Shown piece after piece: positions 14,075-21,996 of a DNA stretch of 28,682 nt. Where the stretch lies: the NCBI GenBank assembly GCA_001800495.1, contig MGVM01000088.1, positions 12,311 to 40,992 of the forward strand, given 5' to 3'. A program made the translations under genes and the position numbers. Positions within the stretch are counted from its first letter, which is position 1. The number at the start of each line of letters is the position of its first letter. The stretch comes from Elusimicrobia bacterium RIFOXYB2_FULL_48_7 (lineage in GTDB: Bacteria; Elusimicrobiota; Endomicrobiia; CG1-02-37-114; XYA2-FULL-39-19). A model generated the notes under the pieces. It searched no databases and was not told the origin of the DNA. It worked only from the letters and a program-made list of their open reading frames with translations.

Positions 14075-15535
14075 ATGAACCTGATTATCGCATATCTTGC
14101 CATCTTTTTGCTTCTTGCCGCCGGGTTCATGCTGACGGTCCTTATCACCGGCGACAAGATCACGCTCAAGGCGGAACTCTATGCGGTTTCTTTCGGCCTG
14201 GGAACCGGGCTGGTGTTCCTGGAAATGTTCATCGCCTCCTGGTACGGCATCCACCTCACCACGAAATTGTTTTACATTGCCTTGTTCGTTAATATCGTCC
14301 TGCTCTACATTTTTTCCGCGAAAAAACTGCATAAACGCAAGCTGTCGCTTGTTCTCATGAAAAAAAAGACGCAGAAGTTCGGGTTTGTTGAGGTGTTTTT
14401 AATCCTGGTGATCATTTTCAACATCGCCCTGACCCTGGTTGACGCGCTCGCCCTGCCGATGAAAGACTGGGACGCTGTCGCCATATGGAGCTATAAGGCA
14501 AAAATAATATATTATGAATCCATAAAAAGCGCCGGTTATTTCACTGACCCGACAAAAAGTTATTCGCACCCTGACTACCCGCTTATGGTGCCGTTCATGC
14601 AGGCGTATATCTATACGGCCATCGGGCACGTTGACGACAGGCTTGCGCGGCTGATTTTCTTTTCCTACTATTTTTTCCTGCTGTTATTCGTGTATTCGCT
14701 GATGAGCAAGTCCATCGCGCGCAACCATGCCCTTTTCTTCACCGCGCTTTTCGCGACTCTTCCCGCTCTTTTGAACGAATCGGTTTCCGGTTACTCGGAC
14801 CTGCCGCTGGCATTTTACTACTTTCCCATGGCTGCTTACCTATACCTGTTTATCAAGGAAGGCCGCAGTGAACACCTGGCGCTTTCAGCGGTATTTTCAG
14901 CGCTGTGCGTGTTCGCAAAGAACGAAGGGATGGCCCTGCTCCTGATAAACCTGGCGGTTCTGGCGGGTTTCTTTTTCTCTAAAAGCAGGGAGGGCGTTCC
15001 GGCTTTGCACGGCGCTGACCGGAAAGAACTGAAGAAGCCCTACAAACTGCGCCAATTATTTTATTATACGGCGGCCGTGCTTCTGATCATATCCCCCTGG
15101 CTCATTTTCCGCAGGAATATAACCGTGATACAGGAAGATTATTTTTCGCAGCTCAATTTGCAGGTAATTATCGGTAATTTACCAAGGATTCCCCTGATAC
15201 TTTCGTCATTTGTCACGGAATTCGCCGATTTTAAAAGCTGGAACATACTCTGGATAATCCTTGTGGTTCTCGCGCTTTTCAACATTGAGCACCTGCTTCA
15301 AAAACCTCTTGTATTTCTGAACGTGTTGTTCCTGGCGCACCTCTGCCTCTATGTAATAATCTATGTGATAACCCCCTGGGAACCGCAAATACTGATCAAG
15401 ACCACCATTTCCCGGCTTTTGATCCACCTCGCCCCCATTGCGGTATTCCTGTGCGCCGAGCTGTTCAGTTCCGGCACTCGGTACTTCACTGTTTCCAATT
15501 CGGGGACACAATATTTAATTCAAAATAGCCGATGA
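14075..15535 (+). CDS. GT-C-fold membrane glycosyltransferase-like protein
   Basis: A 486-aa protein with about 11-12 membrane segments, three bases after the small anchored gene. After the third or fourth segment comes the loop LPMKDWDAVAIWSYKAKIIY (acidic D-W-D near the first large outer loop), then SHPDYPLMVPFMQAYIY. GT-C enzymes carry their acidic catalytic motif in such an outer loop. A later SGYSDLPLAFYY and KNEGMALLL fit the oligosaccharide-polymerase/mannosyltransferase-like group. The last ten or so residues (SGTQYLIQNSR) are encoded by the dispersed repeat at 15501-15520 and the spacer after it. The native end of the gene has therefore been replaced or extended. Lipid-linked sugar donor expected; substrate unknown. 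Confidence 0.78.
   Translation: MNLIIAYLAIFLLLAAGFMLTVLITGDKITLKAELYAVSFGLGTGLVFLEMFIASWYGIHLTTKLFYIALFVNIVLLYIFSAKKLHKRKLSLVLMKKKTQKFGFVEVFLILVIIFNIALTLVDALALPMKDWDAVAIWSYKAKIIYYESIKSAGYFTDPTKSYSHPDYPLMVPFMQAYIYTAIGHVDDRLARLIFFSYYFFLLLFVYSLMSKSIARNHALFFTALFATLPALLNESVSGYSDLPLAFYYFPMAAYLYLFIKEGRSEHLALSAVFSALCVFAKNEGMALLLINLAVLAGFFFSKSREGVPALHGADRKELKKPYKLRQLFYYTAAVLLIISPWLIFRRNITVIQEDYFSQLNLQVIIGNLPRIPLILSSFVTEFADFKSWNILWIILVVLALFNIEHLLQKPLVFLNVLFLAHLCLYVIIYVITPWEPQILIKTTISRLLIHLAPIAVFLCAELFSSGTRYFTVSNSGTQYLIQNSR
15501..15520. repeat. Dispersed 20-nt repeat CGGGGACACAATA..., copy 2, inside the end of a gene
   Basis: CGGGGACACAATATTTAATT lies within the last 12 codons of the GT-C-like gene ending at 15535 and is translated as part of SGTQYLI. 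It differs at two positions from copy 1 (9360-9379). Confidence 0.7.
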
Positions 15536-15548
15536 ATCGGCAACTACA
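15528..15548 (+). repeat. Mini-hairpin repeat with AACTACA tail, copy 3, abutting a start codon
   Basis: Identical to copy 2. The last A of AACTACA is directly followed by the ATG of the next gene (15549), so the repeat occupies the whole place where a ribosome-binding site would be. Its first part overlaps the last codons of the previous gene. Confidence 0.8.
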
Positions 15549-17294
15549 ATGGAATTAAAATATATATTTTCTTTCCTTGGCGTTTATACTATTCTTGTAA
15601 TGCCCGGGATAATGCTGGCTTATTGCCTGTTCAGGGACAGGGAGCTCAAGGAGATATTCCTGCTCGGGAACACGCTGGGGCTGGCGCTGGCGATTTTCAC
15701 CGGTTACTTCGCCTGCATGGCCGGGCTTGCCCGCATAAATTATTTCGTTTACGTCCTGGGCGCGCAATACGTTGTTTCTATCTCCCTGTTCCTGTCCGCG
15801 CTGAAAAGCAAACCGTCTTTCAAGCTGCCCGGCGCGTCATCCTTTCCGCTTATCTTTCTTTGCCTGGTTGTCTTTGTTTCCAGGCTTATACCGCTGTTTT
15901 ATACACAGTTTCCCCGCGGGTGGGACCCGTCTTTCCACTGCATAATAGCCCAAAAACTACTGATAACAGGTATCCTTCCTGACAACTGGATGCCGTTTGA
16001 ACCCTCAGCCATGAATTACACTATGGGCAGCCACATCCTGCTGGCGCTGGTTTCAAAGTTCACCGGGATACCTGTGCACCAGGCGTTCAAACTGTTTTAC
16101 CCTTTCCTCGCGGTGCTGGCCGCGCTGGGAATTTACTGCCTCGCGTTGTATTTTACTGATAACCGTAAAATCAGCGTTCTGAGTTTTGTTTCGTATTCTT
16201 TCCTTGCCAACTGGGGAAGCGTGGATTATTACAACTGGGGCGGGCTGCCTAACATGTTCGGCATGCTTTTCCTGCTGGTTATTCTTTTGTTGGTGCTCAA
16301 ACAACCGGCCGGCACGGGCAGGGTAAAAAACATTCTTATAGGAAGCATATTGCTGTCCGCCGTGTACCTCACGCACCATTTGAGCGCAGTGGTGATAATC
16401 TCCCTGTTCTCTTTCTACGCGCTGCTGGGCCTTATCCGCTCCGGAAAACTTGATAAGACATCAAGCGCATTTATTTTTATCACGCTATTGTCTCTTGTCC
16501 TGTCCTTCATCCCGCTGCTGCCGTTCATTTCAAAAGTTGGCACTATCACATCAACAACCGCGCTGAAGTATTTCGACGAGCCGATGATCCTGCCGCACAC
16601 CGCGCTGAAAAATGTGGGGATGCTTTTGTCTGCGCTTGCTATTACAGGCATTTATCTTGTTTTCCGTGAGAAACGTATGGGTGAAGCCGGGAGGTTTTTC
16701 CTTGTTTACTGGGCGGCGGAGCTTTTGGCTGTATATTTCTGCCTTGATTATGTTTACAGGGCGTTCACGATGCTGATTTTCAAGGAAAATTTCACGGCGT
16801 TCACGCCTTCAAGGTTCCTGACGGACATGGCGTACCCGCTTTCAATATTTTCCGCGGTGTGCTTATACAAGGTTCTTGAAAAAATAAAGTTTAAAGGAAG
16901 TTTTGCCTTAATTGTAGCGGCAATGGTCATGTACGGTTCGCCCGCGATAAAAAACCAGTGCGGACCTGACCGTTTCGCCCCAAAGGACGCCGCCGGTTAT
17001 GAATGGATGGGAAAAAATACGCCTGAAGGCGGGGTGCTGCTTGTATGGGATTACTGGGCGCCTTATATCGCCTGGAGGGAAACTTTATACACGCCGCTGC
17101 CTTCTTCCGAAAACAGGGCCAATGAGTATTCGCTGGATAAACTTAAGGTGGAAAATTTCGACAGCGCAAGGGCCTGGCTGAACAAGTACGGCCGCAAGGG
17201 CTACCTGCCGCTTGACGCTTCTGTAAAACCTGACCTGAACGCTGTCAGGTTAACCGCGCAGCTTGATAATTTGTGTTTGTACGAAGTGAAATAA
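15549..17294 (+). CDS. Large polytopic GT-C-like membrane protein with soluble C-terminal domain
   Basis: A 581-aa protein with about 12-13 membrane segments in the first ~480 residues and a soluble tail. The loop PRGWDPSFHCIIAQKLL (acidic residue before H) followed by ILPDNWMPFEPSAMNYTMGS resembles the first outer loop of GT-C enzymes. The helix end VYLTHHLSAVVIISLFSF is another conserved-looking block. The tail (from about 485) reads YEWMGKNTPEGGVLLVWDYW, like the outer domains of lipid-linked sugar transferases. The start codon follows the mini-hairpin directly and has no Shine-Dalgarno sequence. A later start would remove most of the first membrane helix, so 15549 is kept. It ends 16 bases from the convergent gdhA gene with no obvious terminator. 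Confidence 0.78.
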   Translation: MELKYIFSFLGVYTILVMPGIMLAYCLFRDRELKEIFLLGNTLGLALAIFTGYFACMAGLARINYFVYVLGAQYVVSISLFLSALKSKPSFKLPGASSFPLIFLCLVVFVSRLIPLFYTQFPRGWDPSFHCIIAQKLLITGILPDNWMPFEPSAMNYTMGSHILLALVSKFTGIPVHQAFKLFYPFLAVLAALGIYCLALYFTDNRKISVLSFVSYSFLANWGSVDYYNWGGLPNMFGMLFLLVILLLVLKQPAGTGRVKNILIGSILLSAVYLTHHLSAVVIISLFSFYALLGLIRSGKLDKTSSAFIFITLLSLVLSFIPLLPFISKVGTITSTTALKYFDEPMILPHTALKNVGMLLSALAITGIYLVFREKRMGEAGRFFLVYWAAELLAVYFCLDYVYRAFTMLIFKENFTAFTPSRFLTDMAYPLSIFSAVCLYKVLEKIKFKGSFALIVAAMVMYGSPAIKNQCGPDRFAPKDAAGYEWMGKNTPEGGVLLVWDYWAPYIAWRETLYTPLPSSENRANEYSLDKLKVENFDSARAWLNKYGRKGYLPLDASVKPDLNAVRLTAQLDNLCLYEVK

Positions 17295-17310
17295 CACAGG
17301 CAGCAGACGG

Positions 17311-18660
17311 TCAGACAATCCCGTAAGCCAGCATCGCTTTTGCGACCTTCAGGAAACCCGCTATATTCGCCCCTACCACGTAATTGCCCTTCGCGCCGTA
17401 CGCTTCCGAGGCATCCAGGCAGGATTTGTGTATGCTTTTCATGATATTGAGCAACCGCGCGTCAACTTCTTCCCTGGTCCACGATATTCTTCCGCTGTTC
17501 TGGCTCATTTCCAGGCCTGAGGTGGCGACGCCGCCCGCGTTTGCCGCTTTTCCGGGGCCGAAAAGTATTTTATGCCCCAGAAATACTTTTATCGCTTCAG
17601 CAGTTGAGGGCATGTTTGCCCCCTCGGCAACGCATATGCACCCGTTTTTAACGAGCGCCCTGGCGTCATCGCCGGTAATTTCATTCTGGGTGGCGTCCGG
17701 GAAAGCGATGTCCGCCTTTATGCCCTGTTCCCTAATGACCTGCCAGACGCTTTTGTTAGCGAAGTATTTCAGCGAATGTTTGTCCGCGTATTCCTTTATC
17801 CTGCATCTTTTTACATTTTTATATTCCATCAGCGAAGCCAGCTTGGCCCTGTCAAAACCTTTTTCATCAATAACCGTGCCGCATGAATCGGAAGCTGAAA
17901 TCACCCGGCCGCCAAGTTCCGTTACTTTTTCTATGTTGTACTGGGCTACATTTCCCGAACCGCTTACAGCGACATCCTTGCCCTTGAAATCCTTGCCCCG
18001 GGTGGAAAGCATTTCGGCGGCAAAATATGTGACCCCGTAACCTGTTGCCTGAGACCTCACCAGGCTCCCGCCCCATTCAATGGCCTTTCCAGTAAGAACC
18101 CCTGTATGCACGTTCGTGATTTTTTTGTAATAACCGTACATATACCCGATCTCCCTGCCGCCCACGCCTATGTCGCCGGCGGGGACATCCGTGTCCGGGC
18201 CGATGTGCCTGAAGAGTTCGCGCATGAAGGAGTGGCAGAACCTCATTACCTCATTGTCCGATTTTCCTTTCGGGTCGAAATCACTTCCGCCTTTGCCGCC
18301 GCCCATCGGGAGCGTGGTAAGGGAATTCTTGAAAATCTGCTCGAAGCCCAGGAACTTGATGATGCTCAGGTTAACGCTGGGATGGAATCTCAGGCCGCCC
18401 TTGTAGGGCCCGATGGCATTATTGAACTGCACCCTAAAACCCCTGTTTACCTGCACTTCGCCCTTGTCGTCAACCCAGGGTACCCTGAACATGATGACCC
18501 TGTCGGGTTCCACCATTCTTTCATAAACTTTTACTTTCGAGAATTCAGGGTGTTTCTTGACCGTCGGCTGGAGCGATTCCAGCACTTCCCCCGCGGCTTG
18601 GATGAATTCCGTTTCCCCCGGGTTCTTCTCGACAACCTTGTTCAGGACTTCATTTAGCAT
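17311..18660 (-). CDS. gdhA: NADP-type glutamate dehydrogenase
   Basis: A 449-aa protein, the normal length for the hexameric bacterial enzyme that makes glutamate from 2-oxoglutarate and ammonium. Diagnostic blocks are intact: GPYKGGLRFHPSVNLSIIKF, LPMGGGKGGSDFDPKGKSD with the active-site lysine K123, PAGDIGVGGREIGYMYG with D163, and the nucleotide-binding GKDVAVSGSGNVAQYNIEK. A late block FGPGKAANAGGVATSGLEMS is also as expected. The start ATG 18660 has AAAGGGGA upstream. The 5' leader is about 115 nt and carries hairpin copy 2 (18675-18709). The gene lies opposite to, and between, membrane glycosyltransferase genes that have no metabolic link to it. The long frames antisense to it are shadows. 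Confidence 0.97.
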   Translation of the reverse strand: MLNEVLNKVVEKNPGETEFIQAAGEVLESLQPTVKKHPEFSKVKVYERMVEPDRVIMFRVPWVDDKGEVQVNRGFRVQFNNAIGPYKGGLRFHPSVNLSIIKFLGFEQIFKNSLTTLPMGGGKGGSDFDPKGKSDNEVMRFCHSFMRELFRHIGPDTDVPAGDIGVGGREIGYMYGYYKKITNVHTGVLTGKAIEWGGSLVRSQATGYGVTYFAAEMLSTRGKDFKGKDVAVSGSGNVAQYNIEKVTELGGRVISASDSCGTVIDEKGFDRAKLASLMEYKNVKRCRIKEYADKHSLKYFANKSVWQVIREQGIKADIAFPDATQNEITGDDARALVKNGCICVAEGANMPSTAEAIKVFLGHKILFGPGKAANAGGVATSGLEMSQNSGRISWTREEVDARLLNIMKSIHKSCLDASEAYGAKGNYVVGANIAGFLKVAKAMLAYGIV

Positions 18661-18674
18661 TTTTTCCCCTTTAA

Positions 18675-18709
18675 TACCCCATGCTATCCGCTTGGAAGGA
18701 TATGGGGTA
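18675..18709 (-). repeat. Hairpin repeat family E, copy 2 (gdhA leader)
   Basis: Read on the minus strand, outer arms TACCCCAT/ATGGGGTA, inner stem ATCC/GGAT, loop TTCCAAGC, bulge AGC. It matches copy 1 (4198-4232) at 29 of 35 positions in the same orientation relative to the gene. It ends 14 nt before the gdhA start codon, so it overlaps or borders the ribosome-binding region. Confidence 0.8.
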
Positions 18710-18781
18710 CCTGACCTCCAGTCTCATTTTGCAATCATTGATTTATAGTATTCGGTAATACCTCATTGTACCCACGGACTG

Positions 18782-18811
18782 ATTATATTATATATGTTTT
18801 CTTTATGTCAA
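18782..18811 (-). promoter_or_regulatory. Consensus promoter of gdhA
   Basis: On the minus strand TTGACA (18811-18806), 18 bases, TATAAT (18787-18782): both hexamers are exact consensus. Predicted transcription start is near 18775, leaving a long structured leader before ATG 18660. Confidence 0.75.
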
Positions 18812-18841
18812 GAATTCGATTTATCCCTCAACCTTTTTTCA

Positions 18842-18871
18842 TTCACAATCCTGGTTAAAGTATGCTATAAT
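18842..18871 (+). promoter_or_regulatory. Extended -10 promoter of the GT gene at 18904
   Basis: TTCACA (18842-18847), 18 bases, and TATAAT (18866-18871) preceded by TGC, an extended -10. Transcription would start near 18878, about 26 nt before the TTG start codon. It diverges from the gdhA promoter. Confidence 0.6.
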
Positions 18872-18889
18872 ATTTTGCAGGCACAATTT

Positions 18890-18901
18890 GGGGGCACAAT
18901 A
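18890..18901. repeat. Degenerate copy of the GGGGACACAATA repeat
   Basis: GGGGGCACAATA matches the core of copies 1 and 2 at 11 of 12 bases. It is two bases upstream of the TTG start codon at 18904, and its G-run is the only purine-rich site available for ribosome binding. Confidence 0.45.
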
Positions 18902-18903
18902 GT

Positions 18904-20370
18904 TTGAAAGTAAAAACAAAAACATTCTTGTTGATAATACTGGCCATGGGATTGGCAGTGAGGCTTATAAATCTTAATACGCCTCTTGTCGATGCTCATT
19001 CCTGGCGGCAGACATTTACCGCCATGATAGCAAATAACTTTTATTTGCATGGGTACAAAATAATGTATCCGGAAGTTGATTATAACGGCAACGATAGCGG
19101 GTATGTTGCAAGCGAGTTCCCCGTATATCCCTTCATTGTAGCGCTGCTATATAAGATTTGGGGCATGCATGATGCGCTCGGCAAGGCAATATCGATAGCA
19201 TTTTATCTTTTATCCTCAATTCTTGTTTTTTTTCTTTTCAGGAAATATTCAAGCGAAAGCACCGCCAGGTGGTCGCTGATATTCTATTTATTCCTGCCCC
19301 TGAATATCTTTTACAGCCAGGCCTTTATGCCTGAATCGATGATGATGTTTTGTTCGATAGGCACGGTTTATTTCTTTGATAAATGGGCCCAAAAAAGGAA
19401 TATTATTTATTTTCTCTTCGCAGCCGTGTTTTTTACCCTGGATATTCTAATAAAACCCTTCACTCTTTACCTGCTGCTTCCCTTGGGCTACCTTTTTTTC
19501 AAGGATAATAGCGGCATTAAAAAAACTAAGCTTCTGCAGATTTATCCTTTTTTATTGTTTATCGCCCTGTCCCTGATATTCCCGGTCTATTGGTTTGCTT
19601 TCTGGCACAAAAACCTGAACCCCGAACTTTTTGGCCATATATGGAATGCCCGGGATCGCTGGGGAAATATAAAATGGTGGCTCAATCCGCACTGGTATTC
19701 AAGGGTTTTTCTACAGCATATAACTGAGAATTGGCTTGTATTTTCCGGTGCCGTATTTTTTATTATGGGGTATATACGCAAACCAGTGTTGGAAAGCGAA
19801 AAGGTTTTTCGCTGGTGGTTTATAGCAATAATAATTTACTTTTTCCTGATAGCCGGCGGCAACTTCCCGCATGAGTATTACCAGTTCCCCATGGTTGTAC
19901 CTGTGTGTTTTTTCATCGGCAAATACCTTGACTTTTTCTTCCGGGATCTTACGGCACAACCGGGACTGTATAAAAAACCATCGTCAATCCTGATTTTATT
20001 TTTATTGTTTTGTATGATTCCAATTTCCGCAGGGAAACTAATGCACAGAATGCGGGGCTGCATGCAGAAGGAATATTTTGAATCGGGCAGAATAATTGAT
20101 TCAACAACGGAAAAACAGGGCTTGATTGTAGTATCGGATTACGATTTGCCCGAAGTAATCTATTATTCAAAAAGAAAGGGCTGGCATATCACTCCCGACC
20201 AGCAATCACCTGAACTAATCGAAAAATACCGAAAAAAAGGCGCCGAATATTTCTCAACAACAAGAATAAATGAATTCAACAACGACAGGGTTTTTTCCGA
20301 TTATATGTCAACAAACTTTAGATTATTGCCTGCCTCAAGCACAAAATTCAAAATATTCGAACTCAAATAA
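18904..20370 (+). CDS. PMT/ArnT-like GT-C glycosyltransferase
   Basis: A 488-aa protein beginning at a TTG codon; the next candidate, ATG 18946, would delete half of the first membrane helix. The first helix (about 5-24) is followed by NTPLVDAHSWRQTFTAMIAN. This is the acidic first outer loop of the dolichyl-phosphate-mannose mannosyltransferase/ArnT superfamily, in the 'HSWRQ' variant common in envelope-glycan clusters. EFPVYPFIVALLYKIWG and FMPESMMMFCSIGTVYFFDK are further typical blocks. About ten membrane segments follow, then a soluble tail from about 395 (QGLIVVSDYDLPEVIYYSKR). It would move a sugar from an undecaprenyl-phosphate donor on the periplasmic side. The acceptor is unknown. 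Composition is slightly more A+T-rich than the other GT genes. Confidence 0.85.
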   Translation: MKVKTKTFLLIILAMGLAVRLINLNTPLVDAHSWRQTFTAMIANNFYLHGYKIMYPEVDYNGNDSGYVASEFPVYPFIVALLYKIWGMHDALGKAISIAFYLLSSILVFFLFRKYSSESTARWSLIFYLFLPLNIFYSQAFMPESMMMFCSIGTVYFFDKWAQKRNIIYFLFAAVFFTLDILIKPFTLYLLLPLGYLFFKDNSGIKKTKLLQIYPFLLFIALSLIFPVYWFAFWHKNLNPELFGHIWNARDRWGNIKWWLNPHWYSRVFLQHITENWLVFSGAVFFIMGYIRKPVLESEKVFRWWFIAIIIYFFLIAGGNFPHEYYQFPMVVPVCFFIGKYLDFFFRDLTAQPGLYKKPSSILILFLLFCMIPISAGKLMHRMRGCMQKEYFESGRIIDSTTEKQGLIVVSDYDLPEVIYYSKRKGWHITPDQQSPELIEKYRKKGAEYFSTTRINEFNNDRVFSDYMSTNFRLLPASSTKFKIFELK

Positions 20371-20391
20371 CACTTTTTTTCATCAGCGTTT

Positions 20392-20943
20392 CTACAAGTC
20401 CCTTGTGTATCTTTTCAGGTTGTTCTTAAGCAATTTCCTGCCGCGGATCAAGCGCACGCCCACTGTATCCACCGGGATATTGAGGATTTTTGCGATTTCA
20501 TCGTATGGCATATCTTCCAGTTCCTTAAGTATGATCACTTCGCTGTATTTTTCGGGCAGTTTCGCGGTTTCCCTGCGCACAAGCTCCTGCATTTCTTTTT
20601 CTATGAGCGAATCCACCAGTTTCGGCTCGGAATTGTCGGCAAACTGCTGCTGGCGGTTTTCGGCGTCGCCTGCTCCGAGCCTTGGGGCATCGATTGAAAC
20701 AACCTCGATGTTGCGCTCCCTGTGCCGCCTGCGCGCGCGGTTTTTTTCGTTGCAGAGGTTTATGGCTATCCGGTAAAGCCAGGAAAAAATGCCGGCCTCA
20801 TTCCTGAAATTTTCGAAATTCTTGTACGCCCGGATGAAGGCCTCCTGGGTTATATCCTCCGCCTCCGCGCCGCTGCCGGTATACTTGAAGCAAAGCCTGA
20901 AGATTTTTTCCTTGTTTTCCTGGTATACTTGTTCAAATTGCAT
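20392..20943 (-). CDS. ECF-type RNA polymerase sigma factor (RpoE-like)
   Basis: A 183-aa protein. Sigma region 2 is at about 5-75, with AEDITQEAFIRAYKNFENF and AGIFSWLYRIAINLCNEKNR. A charged linker follows, then region 4 at about 125-178, with LPEKYSEVIILKELEDMPYD and EIAKILNIPVDTVGVRLIRG (helix-turn-helix). It directs RNA polymerase to a set of promoters, usually until bound by an anti-sigma factor. A zinc-finger anti-sigma gene lies at 26798, about 6 kb upstream on the same strand, instead of directly behind this gene. The start codon is at the boundary of the RAYT end repeat (20946-20971). No Shine-Dalgarno sequence precedes it: the nearest bases are CCCCTAAATT. Expression may therefore depend on readthrough from the transposase gene. 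Confidence 0.93.
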   Translation of the reverse strand: MQFEQVYQENKEKIFRLCFKYTGSGAEAEDITQEAFIRAYKNFENFRNEAGIFSWLYRIAINLCNEKNRARRRHRERNIEVVSIDAPRLGAGDAENRQQQFADNSEPKLVDSLIEKEMQELVRRETAKLPEKYSEVIILKELEDMPYDEIAKILNIPVDTVGVRLIRGRKLLKNNLKRYTRDL

Positions 20944-20945
20944 AA

Positions 20946-20971
20946 TTTAGGGGACGGAGTCAGTTTGTCAG
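20946..20971 (-). repeat. RAYT end repeat R1 (left inverted end)
   Basis: A 26-base sequence starting TTTAGGGGACGGAGTC on the plus strand. It is the exact reverse complement of 21997-22022. It overlaps the last codons of the transposase gene, whose TGA stop lies inside it, and ends three bases from the sigma factor start codon. Confidence 0.9.
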
Positions 20972-21955
20972 CTTATAACCGCTCTTTTCTGCCAGCCTTT
21001 CTCCGCGCCTTACTGCACCACTTACCGATTGTTTGGTTATTCCAAAATACCGGCCTATCTCTGCCATATTAATTCCCAAGTCCCTATTTAGCCAGAAAGC
21101 CGCCAGGCTTCTAGCCTGAGATGCTTTATCCTTGCGGCTGAATTTTAATATATTTGCCTCATCGATTCCCATCAAATTGCAAGATAATTTTATCACCCTA
21201 TTGATATCCCAGCCATCTTTTTTCAATTTCTCTTTCTTTTTCAGGTTTTCTTCCGAAATTTTCAATACTTCATTTACGAAATCGACATCGCCTAGCAGTC
21301 GTTCATCTCCGCGCCAATTCTCCTTTAATTCCTTTATGCTGTCCCACCCGGCCAGGCTTCGTTTTAACCCGCCGCCGGATAAATCTCTGCGTTTGCCCGT
21401 GTCTTTCGCTTCGTCAATGAAAGCCAGATACTTTTTTACTGCTTCCGTTCTGTTTGAATCGAAATGCTCCAATATTTCTCCTGTCGTCTGAAAAACATGT
21501 ATCGCAGCTCCAAGCAATGCCTGATGCCCGCTCCATTTGTATTCATTAAGTTCGCTGATATCTTTTACCAGCCTGGCCCTGAGCGGGTTCAGATGAATAT
21601 ACCTGACCAGCTCCAACAAATAATTGTCTTCCTGGCAAAGTATTGATTTATACCTGTTTTGATATAAATATCCGCTCCTTTCGTATCTGGTGTTGAAATA
21701 AACCGCGTATCCGGTGAGCAATTTGCGCATTAATTCGCTTAATGATTTAGTCCCGGTTCTTATCAATAAATGAAAATGGTTGGGCATCAAAACCCAACCA
21801 TAACACTTGCAGCCTGTTTGTTTCAGTCCTTCTGAAAGGCGCCGCAGAAATTCTTTGCGATCCTGATCGTCTTTGAATATTTCTCTTCGTTCCAATCCCC
21901 GTGCAATTACATGGTATACTGCCCCTGGAATATCAATTCTTCTGTGTCTAGGCAT
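20960..21955 (-). CDS. RAYT (REP-associated tyrosine transposase) with DnaA-like C-terminal domain
   Basis: A 331-aa protein. The N-terminal half is a Y1/HUH transposase: RRIDIPGAVYHVIARGLERR at the start, MPNHFHLLIRT with the metal-binding H60-x-H62 pair, and NYLLELVRYIHLNPLRARLV with the candidate catalytic tyrosines Y112/Y119. This enzyme type cuts single-stranded DNA at REP hairpins. The C-terminal part (about 225-331) adds a helix-rich domain with ISEENLKKKEKLKKDGWDIN and an HTH, INMAEIGRYFGITKQSVSGA, like the DnaA C-terminal DNA-binding domain; such fusions are known in this transposase group. Length and motifs are intact, so the gene is probably functional. Its last codons and stop lie in the R1 end repeat. 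Confidence 0.93.
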   Translation of the reverse strand: MPRHRRIDIPGAVYHVIARGLERREIFKDDQDRKEFLRRLSEGLKQTGCKCYGWVLMPNHFHLLIRTGTKSLSELMRKLLTGYAVYFNTRYERSGYLYQNRYKSILCQEDNYLLELVRYIHLNPLRARLVKDISELNEYKWSGHQALLGAAIHVFQTTGEILEHFDSNRTEAVKKYLAFIDEAKDTGKRRDLSGGGLKRSLAGWDSIKELKENWRGDERLLGDVDFVNEVLKISEENLKKKEKLKKDGWDINRVIKLSCNLMGIDEANILKFSRKDKASQARSLAAFWLNRDLGINMAEIGRYFGITKQSVSGAVRRGERLAEKSGYKLTN

Positions 21956-21996
21956 AATATATTTTTACCATTTTCTTAAGCTATTTGTCAATAAGA

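Noticed and set aside
17384..18657. Two long plus-strand frames (218 and 183 codons) opposite gdhA
   Set aside because: They lie entirely antisense to a fully conserved glutamate dehydrogenase and their translations show no domain or sensible composition; they are codon-usage shadows.
18661..18775. A glutamine or other known riboswitch in the gdhA leader
   Set aside because: The only structure seen is the family E hairpin, which also occurs before unrelated genes; nothing matches a riboswitch class I know.
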